From: Bacillota bacterium
GTDB taxonomy: Bacteria; Bacillota; UBA5301; JAMCQP01
Length of the DNA: 64,000 bases
Reading direction: 5' to 3'
Assembly: GCA_023381695.1 (NCBI GenBank)
Contig: JAMCQP010000039.1
Span: 100,010 to 164,009, forward strand
Shown: positions 9,413 through 18,184 of the stretch, piece after piece
Position numbering within the stretch: the first letter of the stretch is position 1
How the letters are laid out: each line of letters opens with the position of its first letter
The notes under the pieces: generated by a model
The model's database searches: none
What the model was told of the DNA's origin: nothing
What the model saw: only the letters and a program-made list of their open reading frames with translations
Made by a program: the position numbers and the translations under genes

Positions 9413-10245
9413 TCGTTCCTTTCGATGTACCCATAGGCAATATGGTTGGAACGGCCACCCGCAAGGTTCGTGAACCCCAGCCGGGCAAATTCCGCGCTCC
9501 CCCGCCGTTCTTTTAAGACCACCCGCCGCCGGGCCGCCCGCCTGGCCTGAGCGACCAGTTCTTTCGTAACCCGGCCGGGGTTCCCCAGTTCCCGCAGGGG
9601 AACCATTCCCTGGGATGTATTGACAGTAACCCGGAACATGGGATCAAAGTATACCACGTCGAAGCTGCGATCCGGCAGGCGCGCCAGGTAGTCATGGTTT
9701 GAGGCATGATGAGCCGTCACCCGCCGCATGGCCTCGTCGATCTCCCGATAACCGAAATGATAGTGGGCCAGCCCCTCTTTAACCAGGATCGCCAGGGACA
9801 GGACACTCTCCAGCCCCACCACCCGTCCGGCGTCGCCCACCGCGTGGCCGGCTACAATGGCATCGCCGCCCAGGCCAAGAGTGCAGTCCAGCACGGCATC
9901 TCCCGGACGGAGTCCCATGGCGCTGACCATGGTGTCGGTTTCTCCGGCCACCAGCCTTTTGACGCGCAAGGCCGCCATTCCCGGATGGAAATGGTATTTG
10001 CCGGAAGGGGTTTGCAAGAAAAGCTGCTCATTCCCGACGATCAAAAAAAGCGGCGGGGAGATCTCCTGCAAATTGGAAAAAGCATTGACGCCGGATCCGG
10101 CACCACCGTTGTCCGTGATTTTGACGCTCTCCCGGGAGACAAAGCGCAACCCATAACGCGCCGCAAGAGCATGTGCGGCATCTACGGCCTCCCTATTCGC
10201 TTTGTTGGTGGTGGTCACGATCAGTTCGGGCGTTTCCAGTCTCAA
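9409..10245 (-). CDS. Class I SAM-dependent methyltransferase, RsmJ-like (PF04445 type)
   Basis: A 278-residue protein whose C-terminal two thirds is a Rossmann methyltransferase. The SAM loop is LDCTLGLGGDA near residue 120, and the acidic motif IV is VVYFDPMF near residue 196. The pattern resembles the RsmJ/YhiQ family, which methylates G1516 of 16S rRNA, and its uncharacterised Firmicute relatives. The N-terminal 90 residues are variable. The start is TTG 10245, with AAGGGG 7 nt upstream. It sits between mutL and miaA. The target RNA is an inference from the family only. Confidence 0.8.
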   Translation of the reverse strand: MRLETPELIVTTTNKANREAVDAAHALAARYGLRFVSRESVKITDNGGAGSGVNAFSNLQEISPPLFLIVGNEQLFLQTPSGKYHFHPGMAALRVKRLVAGETDTMVSAMGLRPGDAVLDCTLGLGGDAIVAGHAVGDAGRVVGLESVLSLAILVKEGLAHYHFGYREIDEAMRRVTAHHASNHDYLARLPDRSFDVVYFDPMFRVTVNTSQGMVPLRELGNPGRVTKELVAQARRAARRRVVLKERRGSAEFARLGFTNLAGGRSNHIAYGYIERND

Positions 10246-10256
10246 TTTATGGCCCC

Positions 10257-12137
10257 TTATTTGCGGAAAAACTGCCGGTGCAAATCATCAAGAGAGAATT
10301 GCAACATGGTCGGCCGCCCATGAGGACAGGTGAATGGCTGGTCGGTGGCCGCCAGGTCTGCGATCAACACCTTCGCCTCCGGCGGAGACAATGGCTGGCC
10401 GGCCTTGATGGCGGCCTTGCAGGCCACTGTCATGCGAAGACGCTCCAGGCGGTTGGCGACCGGGGGGTGTTCGTCCGGGGCGGCCACCAGTTCCGAGATC
10501 AGGTCACGCAACAGGGCCTCCTCCTGCAGGCGCCTCAGAGTCCGGGGGACCGCCCTGACCAGGTAGGTATTCCCGCCGAAAGGTTCGACTTCAAACCCCA
10601 TCTCCCGTAAAAGCCCGGCGCTGCCGGCCATGATCTGGCTTTCCGCCGGTGAGAGATTCACGGTGATCGGCATCAGCAGGCGCTGGCTTACCACCTGCCC
10701 CAGCGTTTTGGAGAGGGCTTCGTAAAGGATTCGTTCATGTGCGGCATGCTGATCGATGAGCCAGATCGCCCCGCTGGATTCACCCACCAGGTACATCCTG
10801 TGCACCTGCCCCAGTAGAGTGAGTTCCGGGAAACGCGCCGGCCCGTGCCTTTCACCTGTGGCAGTGCCGCTCCTGGTGAAGGGCTTGTCTGTAATGAATT
10901 CCCCGGCCGTGCCGATGACACCGGTTTCCATGGCAAGGAGCCCTCCGGTTTCCCCGAAGCCGTCGAGTTTCCCCTGGTGCAGCTCCGGATCCAGCCGGTG
11001 GTCCTCCCGCACTACAAAAACCGTCCCGCCGCCCGGCGTCTCTTCCACCCCAACCACTTCAACCGTCTCAACGTCTTCAACCGCCTTCACCGCCTCCGAG
11101 GCGGCCCCGGCCAGCCCCCTGTCGTAAAACTTCCCTTCCGCCGCCAATGAAGCCCCGGCCAGGGTGCTCCGGACCACCCCATGCAGGATCCGGTGGACCT
11201 CGTCCTCCCGTGAGAAACGGACCTCCCGCTTCCCCGGATGGACATTGACATCCACCATGCTGGTGTCGATCGTCAGCGCGAGAAACGCCACCGGATGCCT
11301 TTTGGCCGGCAACAGGGTCATATACGGGCGTTCCAATGCGTTTTGCAACATCCGGCTCTGGATCGCCCGGCCGTTCAAGGAGAAGTACTGGTATCCGCGC
11401 GTCCCGCGGGTAAGTTGCGGTTTCGAAATATAACCGGAGACCCCCAGCCACTGGCCGGGGCTGGCCACCGGCAATAGCTGCCTGGCCACCTCTTTCCCGA
11501 AGATCGAAGTGATCGCCGTCAAAAGATCCCCGTTGCCGGAGGTCTGAAGCAGATCACGGCCGTCCTGCCGCAAGACAAACGCCACGCCGGGATGCGCCAG
11601 GGCCAGAGCGGTCACCACCTCGGTAATTTGCCCGGCTTCCGCCTGATCCGACTTCAGATACTTCAAACGGGCGGGGGTGTTGAAGAAGAGGTCCCGCACC
11701 ATGATCGCGGTTCCCGCCGGACAGCCGGCTTCTCTCGGCGGTAGAAGCCGCCCGCCCTCCACCTCCAGTTCTTTGCCGGAAAGAAGTTCCCGCGGCCGGC
11801 TGATCAGTTGCACCCTGGCCACACTGCCGATGCTGGGCAGAGCTTCGCCCCGGAAACCCAGCGTGGTGATCCGGAAGAGATCCTCCGCCGTCTTCACCTT
11901 GCTGGTGGCGTGCCTCTCAAAGGCCAGGGGAATATCCTCCGGGACTATCCCCTCGCCGTCGTCGGTGACCCGGATGAGCTCCTTGCCGCCGCCCCGCGCC
12001 TCGATCTCAATCCGGCGCGCGCCGGCATCCAGCGAATTTTCCACCAGTTCCTTCACCACCGAAGCCGGCCGCTCGATCACCTCGCCAGCCGCAATCCGGT
12101 TGGCCAGTTCTTCGGTAAGAACCTGGATCTTCCCCAT
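10257..12137 (-). CDS. mutL: DNA mismatch repair protein MutL
   Basis: MutL couples mismatch recognition by MutS to strand incision. The N-terminal GHKL ATPase has ENSLDAG, DDGEGI and TLGFRGEAL. The C-terminal domain carries the metal-dependent nicking motif DQHAAHERILYE near residue 455 and the downstream ACKAAIKAG and CPHGRPT elements, so this is the endonuclease-bearing type usual outside gamma-proteobacteria. The linker (about 340-380) is rich in short Val/Glu/Thr repeats (VEDVETVEVVGVEE). It starts 14 nt after mutS, with GAGGCGG upstream. Confidence 0.97.
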   Translation of the reverse strand: MGKIQVLTEELANRIAAGEVIERPASVVKELVENSLDAGARRIEIEARGGGKELIRVTDDGEGIVPEDIPLAFERHATSKVKTAEDLFRITTLGFRGEALPSIGSVARVQLISRPRELLSGKELEVEGGRLLPPREAGCPAGTAIMVRDLFFNTPARLKYLKSDQAEAGQITEVVTALALAHPGVAFVLRQDGRDLLQTSGNGDLLTAITSIFGKEVARQLLPVASPGQWLGVSGYISKPQLTRGTRGYQYFSLNGRAIQSRMLQNALERPYMTLLPAKRHPVAFLALTIDTSMVDVNVHPGKREVRFSREDEVHRILHGVVRSTLAGASLAAEGKFYDRGLAGAASEAVKAVEDVETVEVVGVEETPGGGTVFVVREDHRLDPELHQGKLDGFGETGGLLAMETGVIGTAGEFITDKPFTRSGTATGERHGPARFPELTLLGQVHRMYLVGESSGAIWLIDQHAAHERILYEALSKTLGQVVSQRLLMPITVNLSPAESQIMAGSAGLLREMGFEVEPFGGNTYLVRAVPRTLRRLQEEALLRDLISELVAAPDEHPPVANRLERLRMTVACKAAIKAGQPLSPPEAKVLIADLAATDQPFTCPHGRPTMLQFSLDDLHRQFFRK

Positions 12138-12151
12138 TTATCCGCCTCTTT

Positions 12152-15007
12152 TCAAGTTTTCGCGGCGGAAGCGCGCCGTTTTGATTTGCCCGTTTCGGCC
12201 AGCGCTTTCTGCTGCAGCTGGTGCAACGTGTTGATGGCCTCGATGGGAGTCAGGTTGGCCACGTCCAGACGGCACAACTCCTCAACCACCGCGCTGTGCC
12301 CGCGGTCAAAGAGCGCCAGTTGGACAAGGTTTGACTTCTCCGGGCCCGCGGCCGCCACCGCATCATATGCCAGCCCGGCTTCCAGGCCGGCCTCCCGGAT
12401 CCCGGCCTCCTGGATTCCCGCCTCCAGGGTTCCGGCAGCCTGTACCACCGCGCCCCCGGCCTCCTGGCGGCCTTCCAGCTCGCTCAAAACCTCCTTGGCG
12501 CGCTGGAGGATCTCCCCTGGCAGCCCGGCCAGCCGGGCCACTTCAATCCCGTAGCTGCGATCCGTTCCACCGGCGATAATCCGGCGGAGAAAGACGATGG
12601 ATTCCCCCTCCTCCTCCACGGCCACGCTGTAATTGCGGGCGTGCGGCAACCGTTCCACCATATCCGTCAGTTCATGATAATGGGTGGCAAAGAGCGTCTT
12701 GGCCCCCACCTTGACGGGATCGTGCAAATATTCGGTGACCGCCCAGGCGATGCTGAGGCCGTCAAACGTGCTGGTGCCCCGGCCGATCTCGTCGAGAATC
12801 ACCAGGCTTTTGCGGGTGGCGTTGTTCAGGATGTTGGCCACCTCGTTCATCTCCACCATAAAGGTGCTCTGACCGGTGGCCAGGTCATCCGCCGCCCCCA
12901 CCCTGGTGAAGACCCGATCCACCACCCCGATCCGGGCCTCCGCCGCCGGGACAAAAGAACCCACCTGCGCCATCAGGACGATCAGCGCCACCTGGCGCAT
13001 AAAGGTGGACTTGCCGGCCATATTGGGCCCGGTGATGAGCAAAAACTGGTTCTCCTCATGATCCAGAAGACAGTCGTTGGGGACAAAGAGACCGTTCTGC
13101 AGCATCTTCTCCACCACCGGGTGGCGCCCCTCGACAATCTTGATCTCATCGGAATCGTCCAGCACCGGCCGCACGTAACCGTTGGCCACCGCCACCGTGG
13201 CCAGCGCCGCCAGCACATCCAGTTGCGCCAGCACACCCGCCGTTTGCTGAATGCGGGGCGCGGCTTTGGCCACCGTCTGCCTGACCTCCACAAAGAGCTG
13301 GTATTCCAGTTCCACCAGCCGCTCTTCAGCGCCCAGAATCCGGTTCTCATATTCTTTCAATTCGGGCGTGATGAAGCGTTCCGCATTGGCCAGGGTCTGC
13401 TTGCGAAGATACCGGTCCGGGATCAGGGAGCGGTTGGCATTGGTCACCTCGAGATAGTAGCCAAAGACCTTATTAAATCCTACCTTCAGCGACTTGATCC
13501 CGGTGGCTTCCCGTTCCCTGGCCTCCAGCTCCGCAATCCAGCTCTTGCCGGAAGTGCTTGCCTCCCGGAGCTGGTCGACCTCCGCGTTATAACCGGCCTT
13601 GATCAGATCACCCTCCCGGACCGAGATGGGAGGGTTGTCCGTGATCGCCGCCCGCAAAAGTTCGGCAATATCCGCCAGAGCATCCAGGGAATCTTCCAGC
13701 CGGCCCAGCCAGGGATCCTTCACCCCGCCGGCCGCGGAAGCGTTGGCCGTCCGCAGCACCTCTTTGATTCCGGGCAGTACGGCGCAGGAGTCGCGCAGGG
13801 CGACGAGATCCCGGCCGTTGGCCACGCCGTAGGTCACGCGGCTTACCAGCCGCTCCAGGTCGTAAACGGCCGCCAGCAGTTCCCGCAACTCCTCCCGAAA
13901 CAGAATATCGTCAACCAGGGTCTGCACGGCGCTCAGACGCCGCCGGACGGCCTCGGGATCCACCAGAGGGCGTTCCACCCAGTCTCGCAGCATCCGGCCG
14001 CCCATGGACGTCACCGTGCGGTCCAGCACCCAGAGGAGCGACCCTTTCCGGTTTCCATCCCGGATGGTCTGGGTGAGTTCCAGATTGCGGCGGGTAGCCA
14101 CATCCAGGGTCATGAACTGATCGGTGGTATAGGTGGCCAACCGGTTGATATGGCCCAGATTGGTCTTCTGGGTCTCCTGGAGGTAGGCGATCACCGCCCC
14201 GGCGGCGCCGATGGCCAGCGGCAGGGACTCACAGCCGAACCCCTCCAGGGAAACCGTCCCCAGGTGCCGGGTCAAACCCCGGTAAGCTCTATCCCTCGAA
14301 AAAGCCTGCGGATCGTATCTGGTCACAAAAAGCCTGGGCAAGACGCGCGTGACGGCGGGTAAGACGGCATCCGCACCGGGGAAATCTTCTTCCGACGCCG
14401 CAACAGACGCGCCCGCGGGCATCGCCACGGGCTCCGCCCCCTCCGCGTCCGCCTGCCCGGACGGCCAGAGGCATTCCGACGGCTGCAGCCGGACAAACTC
14501 GTTGACCAGCCGCTCCAGGGCCTTCGCCCCGCGGATCTCCGCGGCGGCAAAGGCGCCGGTCGAGACATCCGCATAGGCCAGCCCGAAATTCCCGTGATCA
14601 TCCGGGTTGATCGCCACCAGGAAGTTGTTCCGCTTCTCCTCCAGACTGGCCCGTTCAATCACCGTTCCCGGGGTAATCACCCGGGTGACCTCGCGCTTGA
14701 CCACTCCCTTGGCCAGCCTGGGATCCTCCATCTGGTCACAAATGGCCACCTTGAACCCATTGGCCAGAAGCTGCGCGATATACCCTTCCACCGCATGGTA
14801 GGGCACGCCGCACATGGGAATGCGCTCCGCCTTGCCGGCATCCCGGGAAGTCAGGGTAATCTCCAGGACCCTGGACGCCACCTGGGCATCCGCATCGAAC
14901 ATCTCATAGAAGTCGCCCAATCTGAAGAGCACTATGGCATCGCGGTACTGTTCCTTTACCGCGTAATACTGCTGCAACATCGGCGTTAATTGCTCGTTCA
15001 CCGGCAT
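12152..15007 (-). CDS. mutS: DNA mismatch repair protein MutS
   Basis: The mismatch sensor. The mismatch-wedging motif GDFYEMF is near residue 32, the Walker A motif GPNMAGKSTF near 655, and the signature block DEIGRGTSTFDG downstream. At 951 residues it is about 80 longer than typical MutS1. The excess lies in a Pro/Ala-rich insertion in the connector domain (about 190-220) and an Ala/Gly/Glu repeat (EAGIQ EAGIR EAGL) before the C-terminal helices. The repeat reflects three 15-nt units in the DNA near 12373-12430. It is followed by mutL after 14 nt. Confidence 0.97.
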   Translation of the reverse strand: MPVNEQLTPMLQQYYAVKEQYRDAIVLFRLGDFYEMFDADAQVASRVLEITLTSRDAGKAERIPMCGVPYHAVEGYIAQLLANGFKVAICDQMEDPRLAKGVVKREVTRVITPGTVIERASLEEKRNNFLVAINPDDHGNFGLAYADVSTGAFAAAEIRGAKALERLVNEFVRLQPSECLWPSGQADAEGAEPVAMPAGASVAASEEDFPGADAVLPAVTRVLPRLFVTRYDPQAFSRDRAYRGLTRHLGTVSLEGFGCESLPLAIGAAGAVIAYLQETQKTNLGHINRLATYTTDQFMTLDVATRRNLELTQTIRDGNRKGSLLWVLDRTVTSMGGRMLRDWVERPLVDPEAVRRRLSAVQTLVDDILFREELRELLAAVYDLERLVSRVTYGVANGRDLVALRDSCAVLPGIKEVLRTANASAAGGVKDPWLGRLEDSLDALADIAELLRAAITDNPPISVREGDLIKAGYNAEVDQLREASTSGKSWIAELEAREREATGIKSLKVGFNKVFGYYLEVTNANRSLIPDRYLRKQTLANAERFITPELKEYENRILGAEERLVELEYQLFVEVRQTVAKAAPRIQQTAGVLAQLDVLAALATVAVANGYVRPVLDDSDEIKIVEGRHPVVEKMLQNGLFVPNDCLLDHEENQFLLITGPNMAGKSTFMRQVALIVLMAQVGSFVPAAEARIGVVDRVFTRVGAADDLATGQSTFMVEMNEVANILNNATRKSLVILDEIGRGTSTFDGLSIAWAVTEYLHDPVKVGAKTLFATHYHELTDMVERLPHARNYSVAVEEEGESIVFLRRIIAGGTDRSYGIEVARLAGLPGEILQRAKEVLSELEGRQEAGGAVVQAAGTLEAGIQEAGIREAGLEAGLAYDAVAAAGPEKSNLVQLALFDRGHSAVVEELCRLDVANLTPIEAINTLHQLQQKALAETGKSKRRASAAKT

Positions 15008-15054
15008 CCGCCTCCCTGCCGTGGTCCCTCGCCGTTTGGTCTCCCGCGCCGTTC

Positions 15055-16401
15055 TTAAACGCCGGCGTCGACCAAATTTCCAAATAAGCTCCAGGTATGG
15101 ACATTGGTAATCTTTACCCGGACTAATTCGCCGGTGAGCGCGGGATCCCCTGCAAAATGCACCAGTTTGTTGGTGCGGGTCCGGCCGGTGAGTATCTCCG
15201 GATCGGTCTTGCTCCCGCCTTCCACCAGCACCTCCACGGTTTGGCCGTCGTACTCCTCGTTCTTTTCCCGGCTGATCCCCTGCTGCAACTCGATCAGCCG
15301 GTAGATCCTCTCCCGCTTCACATCCTCCGGGACCTGATCCGGCATCCCGGCCGCGGGAGTTCCTTTACGGGGGGAATAGATGAAGGTGAAAGCGCCGTCA
15401 TACCGGACCTCCCGCACCACGCGCAGGGTTTCCTCAAAGTCCTCTTCGGTCTCGCCGGGAAAACCGACGATCAGGTCGGTGGTCAGGCTGATCTCCGGAA
15501 TGGCCTGCCTTAATTTCCCCACCAGTTCCAGGTACATTTCGGCGGTGTACCCCCGGTTCATCCGCTGCAAAATCCGGTTGCCGCCGGCCTGCAGGGGCAG
15601 GTGCAGGTGCTCGCAGACCTTGTCCAACTCTTTCATGGCGGAGATCATCTTGTCGGAAAGGTCCTTGGGATGCGAGGTGGTAAAACGGATCCGCTCAATG
15701 CCCGGGACCGGGTTGAGCCTCCGCAGCAGATCCGCGAAGTCCACCCGCCGGTCGGCGGGAAGATCCCTCCCGTAGGAGTTGACATTCTGGCCTAAAAGGG
15801 TAATCTCCTTGCACCCATCCTCGCCAAGCGCGGTCACCTCCGCCAGGATCTGCTCCGGATCCCGGCTCTTCTCCCGCCCGCGCACATAGGGAACTATGCA
15901 GTACGTGCAGAAATTGTTGCAGCCGTAGGTGATATTCACCCAGGCTTTGAGCCGGCTCTCGCGCCTGACCGGCACCCCCTCCACAATCTCCTCGCTGTCC
16001 TCCTCCACGGCAATCACCGGCCCCTCGCCGACGGCCACCTTTTGCAGGAGTTCGGGCAGCTCATGAATATTGTGGGTGCCAAAGACCAGATCCACCTGGG
16101 GCAATTTGGCCTTGATTCCAGCCAGCTCCTCCGGCTGCTGGACCATGCAACCGCAGATCCCGATCTTTAGATCCGGCTTGCGCTGCTTTAAGCCCTTCAG
16201 GCCGGCGACCTGGCCGTAGACCTTCCGTTCGGGATTGTCGCGGACGCTGCAGGTGTTGAAGAGGATCAGGTCCGCCTCCTCCCGGTCCCCGGCCGGTTGA
16301 TAACCCATGGCCTCCAGAAGGCCGGCGATCTTCTCCGAGTCGTGCTCGTTCATCTGGCACCCGAAGGTGTTGATCAGGTACTTTGGCTTTGCTGCAGGCA
16401 T
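15055..16401 (-). CDS. miaB: tRNA-2-methylthio-N6-dimethylallyladenosine synthase
   Basis: A radical-SAM methylthiotransferase acting on i6A37 of tRNA. In order it has the UPF0004 domain with three cluster cysteines ([27 protein letters not shown]), the radical-SAM motif CNNFCTYC, and a C-terminal TRAM domain. I chose ATG 16401 because GGGGTG lies 6 nt upstream; ATG 16419 is in frame but overlaps that region. It is the first gene of the operon that continues into mutS, mutL and miaA, and a good promoter lies 33-61 nt upstream. Confidence 0.97.
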   Translation of the reverse strand: MPAAKPKYLINTFGCQMNEHDSEKIAGLLEAMGYQPAGDREEADLILFNTCSVRDNPERKVYGQVAGLKGLKQRKPDLKIGICGCMVQQPEELAGIKAKLPQVDLVFGTHNIHELPELLQKVAVGEGPVIAVEEDSEEIVEGVPVRRESRLKAWVNITYGCNNFCTYCIVPYVRGREKSRDPEQILAEVTALGEDGCKEITLLGQNVNSYGRDLPADRRVDFADLLRRLNPVPGIERIRFTTSHPKDLSDKMISAMKELDKVCEHLHLPLQAGGNRILQRMNRGYTAEMYLELVGKLRQAIPEISLTTDLIVGFPGETEEDFEETLRVVREVRYDGAFTFIYSPRKGTPAAGMPDQVPEDVKRERIYRLIELQQGISREKNEEYDGQTVEVLVEGGSKTDPEILTGRTRTNKLVHFAGDPALTGELVRVKITNVHTWSLFGNLVDAGV

Positions 16402-16433
16402 TCTTTTCACCCCACGCATTGTGTTCAGAGTTT

Positions 16434-16462
16434 ATTATATCCCAACCCGTGGACGCGGGCAA
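16434..16462 (-). promoter_or_regulatory. SigA-type promoter of the miaB-mutS-mutL-miaA-hfq operon
   Basis: On the minus strand TTGCCC (16462-16457) and a consensus TATAAT (16439-16434) are separated by 17 nt. The start of transcription would be near 16427, about 25 nt before the miaB ATG. It lies immediately downstream of the DUF1540 gene terminator. Confidence 0.75.
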
Positions 16463-16463
16463 T

Positions 16464-16489
16464 AAAAAGCCCGGACAAGATCGCCGGGC
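16464..16489 (-). terminator. Intrinsic terminator of the DUF1540 gene
   Basis: On the minus strand, the stem GCCCGG / CCGGGC with a 9-nt loop is followed directly by TTTTT. It separates the DUF1540 gene from the miaB operon promoter. Confidence 0.8.
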
Positions 16490-16532
16490 CAAAGAAAAGC
16501 ATCGTAGCGGGGAAACTTCCTGGGGGTTATTT

Positions 16533-16724
16533 CTACTTTTTGGGTTTAAAGGTCTTGCAGGCCGTCCTTGCAGATGTGTGGGAGGGCGTTTTGCCGATGG
16601 CGCCCATCTCCATCATCGTGTTGTCGGTGGCTGCGTCACTGGTCACCGTAATCTCGCCGGCGTCGCAAATGTTGCCCTTGCCCCAGTAACTGCAGTCGCT
16701 GACAGTGCAATTGACCGATGTCAT
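16533..16724 (-). CDS. DUF1540 domain small cysteine protein
   Basis: A 63-residue protein with four cysteines in the DUF1540 pattern: C-x4-C near the N-terminus, a third in GNICDAG and a fourth in RTACKTF at the end. These could form a small metal site or disulfides. DUF1540 proteins are common in spore-forming Firmicutes; their function is unknown. I chose the ATG at 16724, which has AAGGAG 9 nt upstream. The in-frame ATGs at 16745 and 16733 have purine-rich sites directly abutting them, which is too close. It has its own terminator. Confidence 0.82.
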   Translation of the reverse strand: MTSVNCTVSDCSYWGKGNICDAGEITVTSDAATDNTMMEMGAIGKTPSHTSARTACKTFKPKK

Positions 16725-16860
16725 CTTGCCCATCTCCTTTGCCATCTCCTTTTCTGTTTCAGAATACTTCGGCCTGGTAATGCAGGGAGGCCGTCTCTAG
16801 GTTGGCCAAGTTCTCCCGGCACTATACGCGCTCAAAGAGACCGCGAAGGAATCTCCGGGC

Positions 16861-16895
16861 AAGGCTCATTTATCCCCCGGAGTAAGGCTCATTTA
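16861..16895. repeat. 12-bp direct duplication at the 3' end of the Nramp-related gene
   Basis: AAGGCTCATTTA occurs at 16861-16872 and again at 16884-16895. The second copy overlaps the stop codon of the transporter gene. It looks like a local slippage duplication of the 3' end. Confidence 0.8.
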
Positions 16896-18127
16896 AACAA
16901 GCCCGGGAGGCTGGTAGCCGCCCACACCACGGTAAGAACCGCCATTCCCACGGTCGTCGCCCAGGCCACGCCGTTAAAGAAGCGGCTGTTTACGTATTCC
17001 CCCATCAACCGGCGGTTGTTGATCAGGATCAGGATAAAGATCAGAATTACCGGGAGGAGGATGCCGTTTACCACCTGGGATAACAGCATCAAGAGCAACA
17101 GCGGCGCCCTGGGAATCAGGACAATCGCCACCCCGGCGATAATCAAGCCGGTGTACAGCCCAAAAAACTGCGGCGCCTCCCGGAATCGCTTGCTAATGCC
17201 GGTTTCCCACCCCATGCCCTCGCACACGGAATAGGCGGTGGAAAGGGGCAAGATCGAAGCCGAAAAGACCGAGGCGTTATACAGCCCGAACGCGAAGAGC
17301 GCCGCCGCAAACCGGCCGGCTAGAGGCTGAAGCGCGATAGCCGCATCCGCCGCGGTTTCTATGCTGATTCCCCTGGCAAAGAGGGTGGCGGCGCAGGTAA
17401 CCACGATAAAAAACGCCACCAGATCCGTGACAAAACTACCCACAATTACATCCAGCCGCGAGTATCTGTAATCCCGGATCTTGATCCCCTTTTCCACCAC
17501 GGCCGATTGCAGGTAGAACTGCATCCAGGGCGCGATGGTGGTCCCCACCAGGCCGATGACCATCATCAGATAGTCCGGTTTGAAGCTCAAACTGGGGGAA
17601 ACCGCCTGGCGAAAGACCAGCCCCCAGTCCGGCCTGGCCAGAAAACCGGAGATCACGTAGGTGGCATAGAAGGCCGAGGCCGTCAAAAAGACCTTCTCCA
17701 CCAGATCATAAGTCCCGCCCACCACCAGCCACCAGACCAGAAGGGCGCTGATCGGCACGGAGACATACCTGGGAATTCCAAAGATCTCCCCGCTGGCCGC
17801 CACGCCGGCAAACTCCGCCACAATATTGCCCAGGTTGGCAAAGAGCAGCCCCACCATCAGATAGAAGGTGACCTTCACCCCGAAGTTCTCCCGGATCAGG
17901 TCCGCCAGCCCCTGGCCGGTCACCACGCCCATCCTGGCTGACATCTCCTGAACCACGATGAGCGCCATGGTAATCGGGATCAATGTCCACAACAGGCTGT
18001 ATCCGAAATGCGCCCCGGCCACCGAATAGGTGGTGATGCCGCCGGCGTCGTTATCCACGCTGGCGGTGACAATGCCCGGGCCAATTACCGCCAGGATGAC
18101 CAGCAAATTTTTGAACCTGGCATTCAT
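16889..18127 (-). CDS. Nramp-related divalent metal transporter, probable magnesium type (NRMT-like)
   Basis: A 412-residue membrane protein with about 11 helices and the Nramp (LeuT) fold. Helix 1 aligns with the canonical DPGN motif but reads DAGG. Helix 6 reads APW where Mn/Fe Nramps have MPH. The metal-coordinating methionine is therefore alanine and the asparagine is glycine, while the helix-1 aspartate is kept. Loss of that methionine marks the Nramp-related magnesium transporter clade in the published family analysis, so Mg2+ is a better guess than Mn2+ or Fe2+. I chose ATG 18127 because GGGGTG lies 6 nt upstream. It is co-transcribed with the MgtE-N/CBS gene 57 nt upstream. Confidence 0.87.
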   Translation of the reverse strand: MNARFKNLLVILAVIGPGIVTASVDNDAGGITTYSVAGAHFGYSLLWTLIPITMALIVVQEMSARMGVVTGQGLADLIRENFGVKVTFYLMVGLLFANLGNIVAEFAGVAASGEIFGIPRYVSVPISALLVWWLVVGGTYDLVEKVFLTASAFYATYVISGFLARPDWGLVFRQAVSPSLSFKPDYLMMVIGLVGTTIAPWMQFYLQSAVVEKGIKIRDYRYSRLDVIVGSFVTDLVAFFIVVTCAATLFARGISIETAADAAIALQPLAGRFAAALFAFGLYNASVFSASILPLSTAYSVCEGMGWETGISKRFREAPQFFGLYTGLIIAGVAIVLIPRAPLLLLMLLSQVVNGILLPVILIFILILINNRRLMGEYVNSRFFNGVAWATTVGMAVLTVVWAATSLPGLFK

Positions 18128-18184
18128 TCTCTTCACCCCGCTCTCAACGCGTGCGGCCCTGGAAAAGGCGATGCGCGCCAATCG

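Noticed and set aside
12641..14362. 573-residue plus-strand open frame
   Set aside because: Antisense shadow of mutS; no ribosome-binding site and low-complexity composition.
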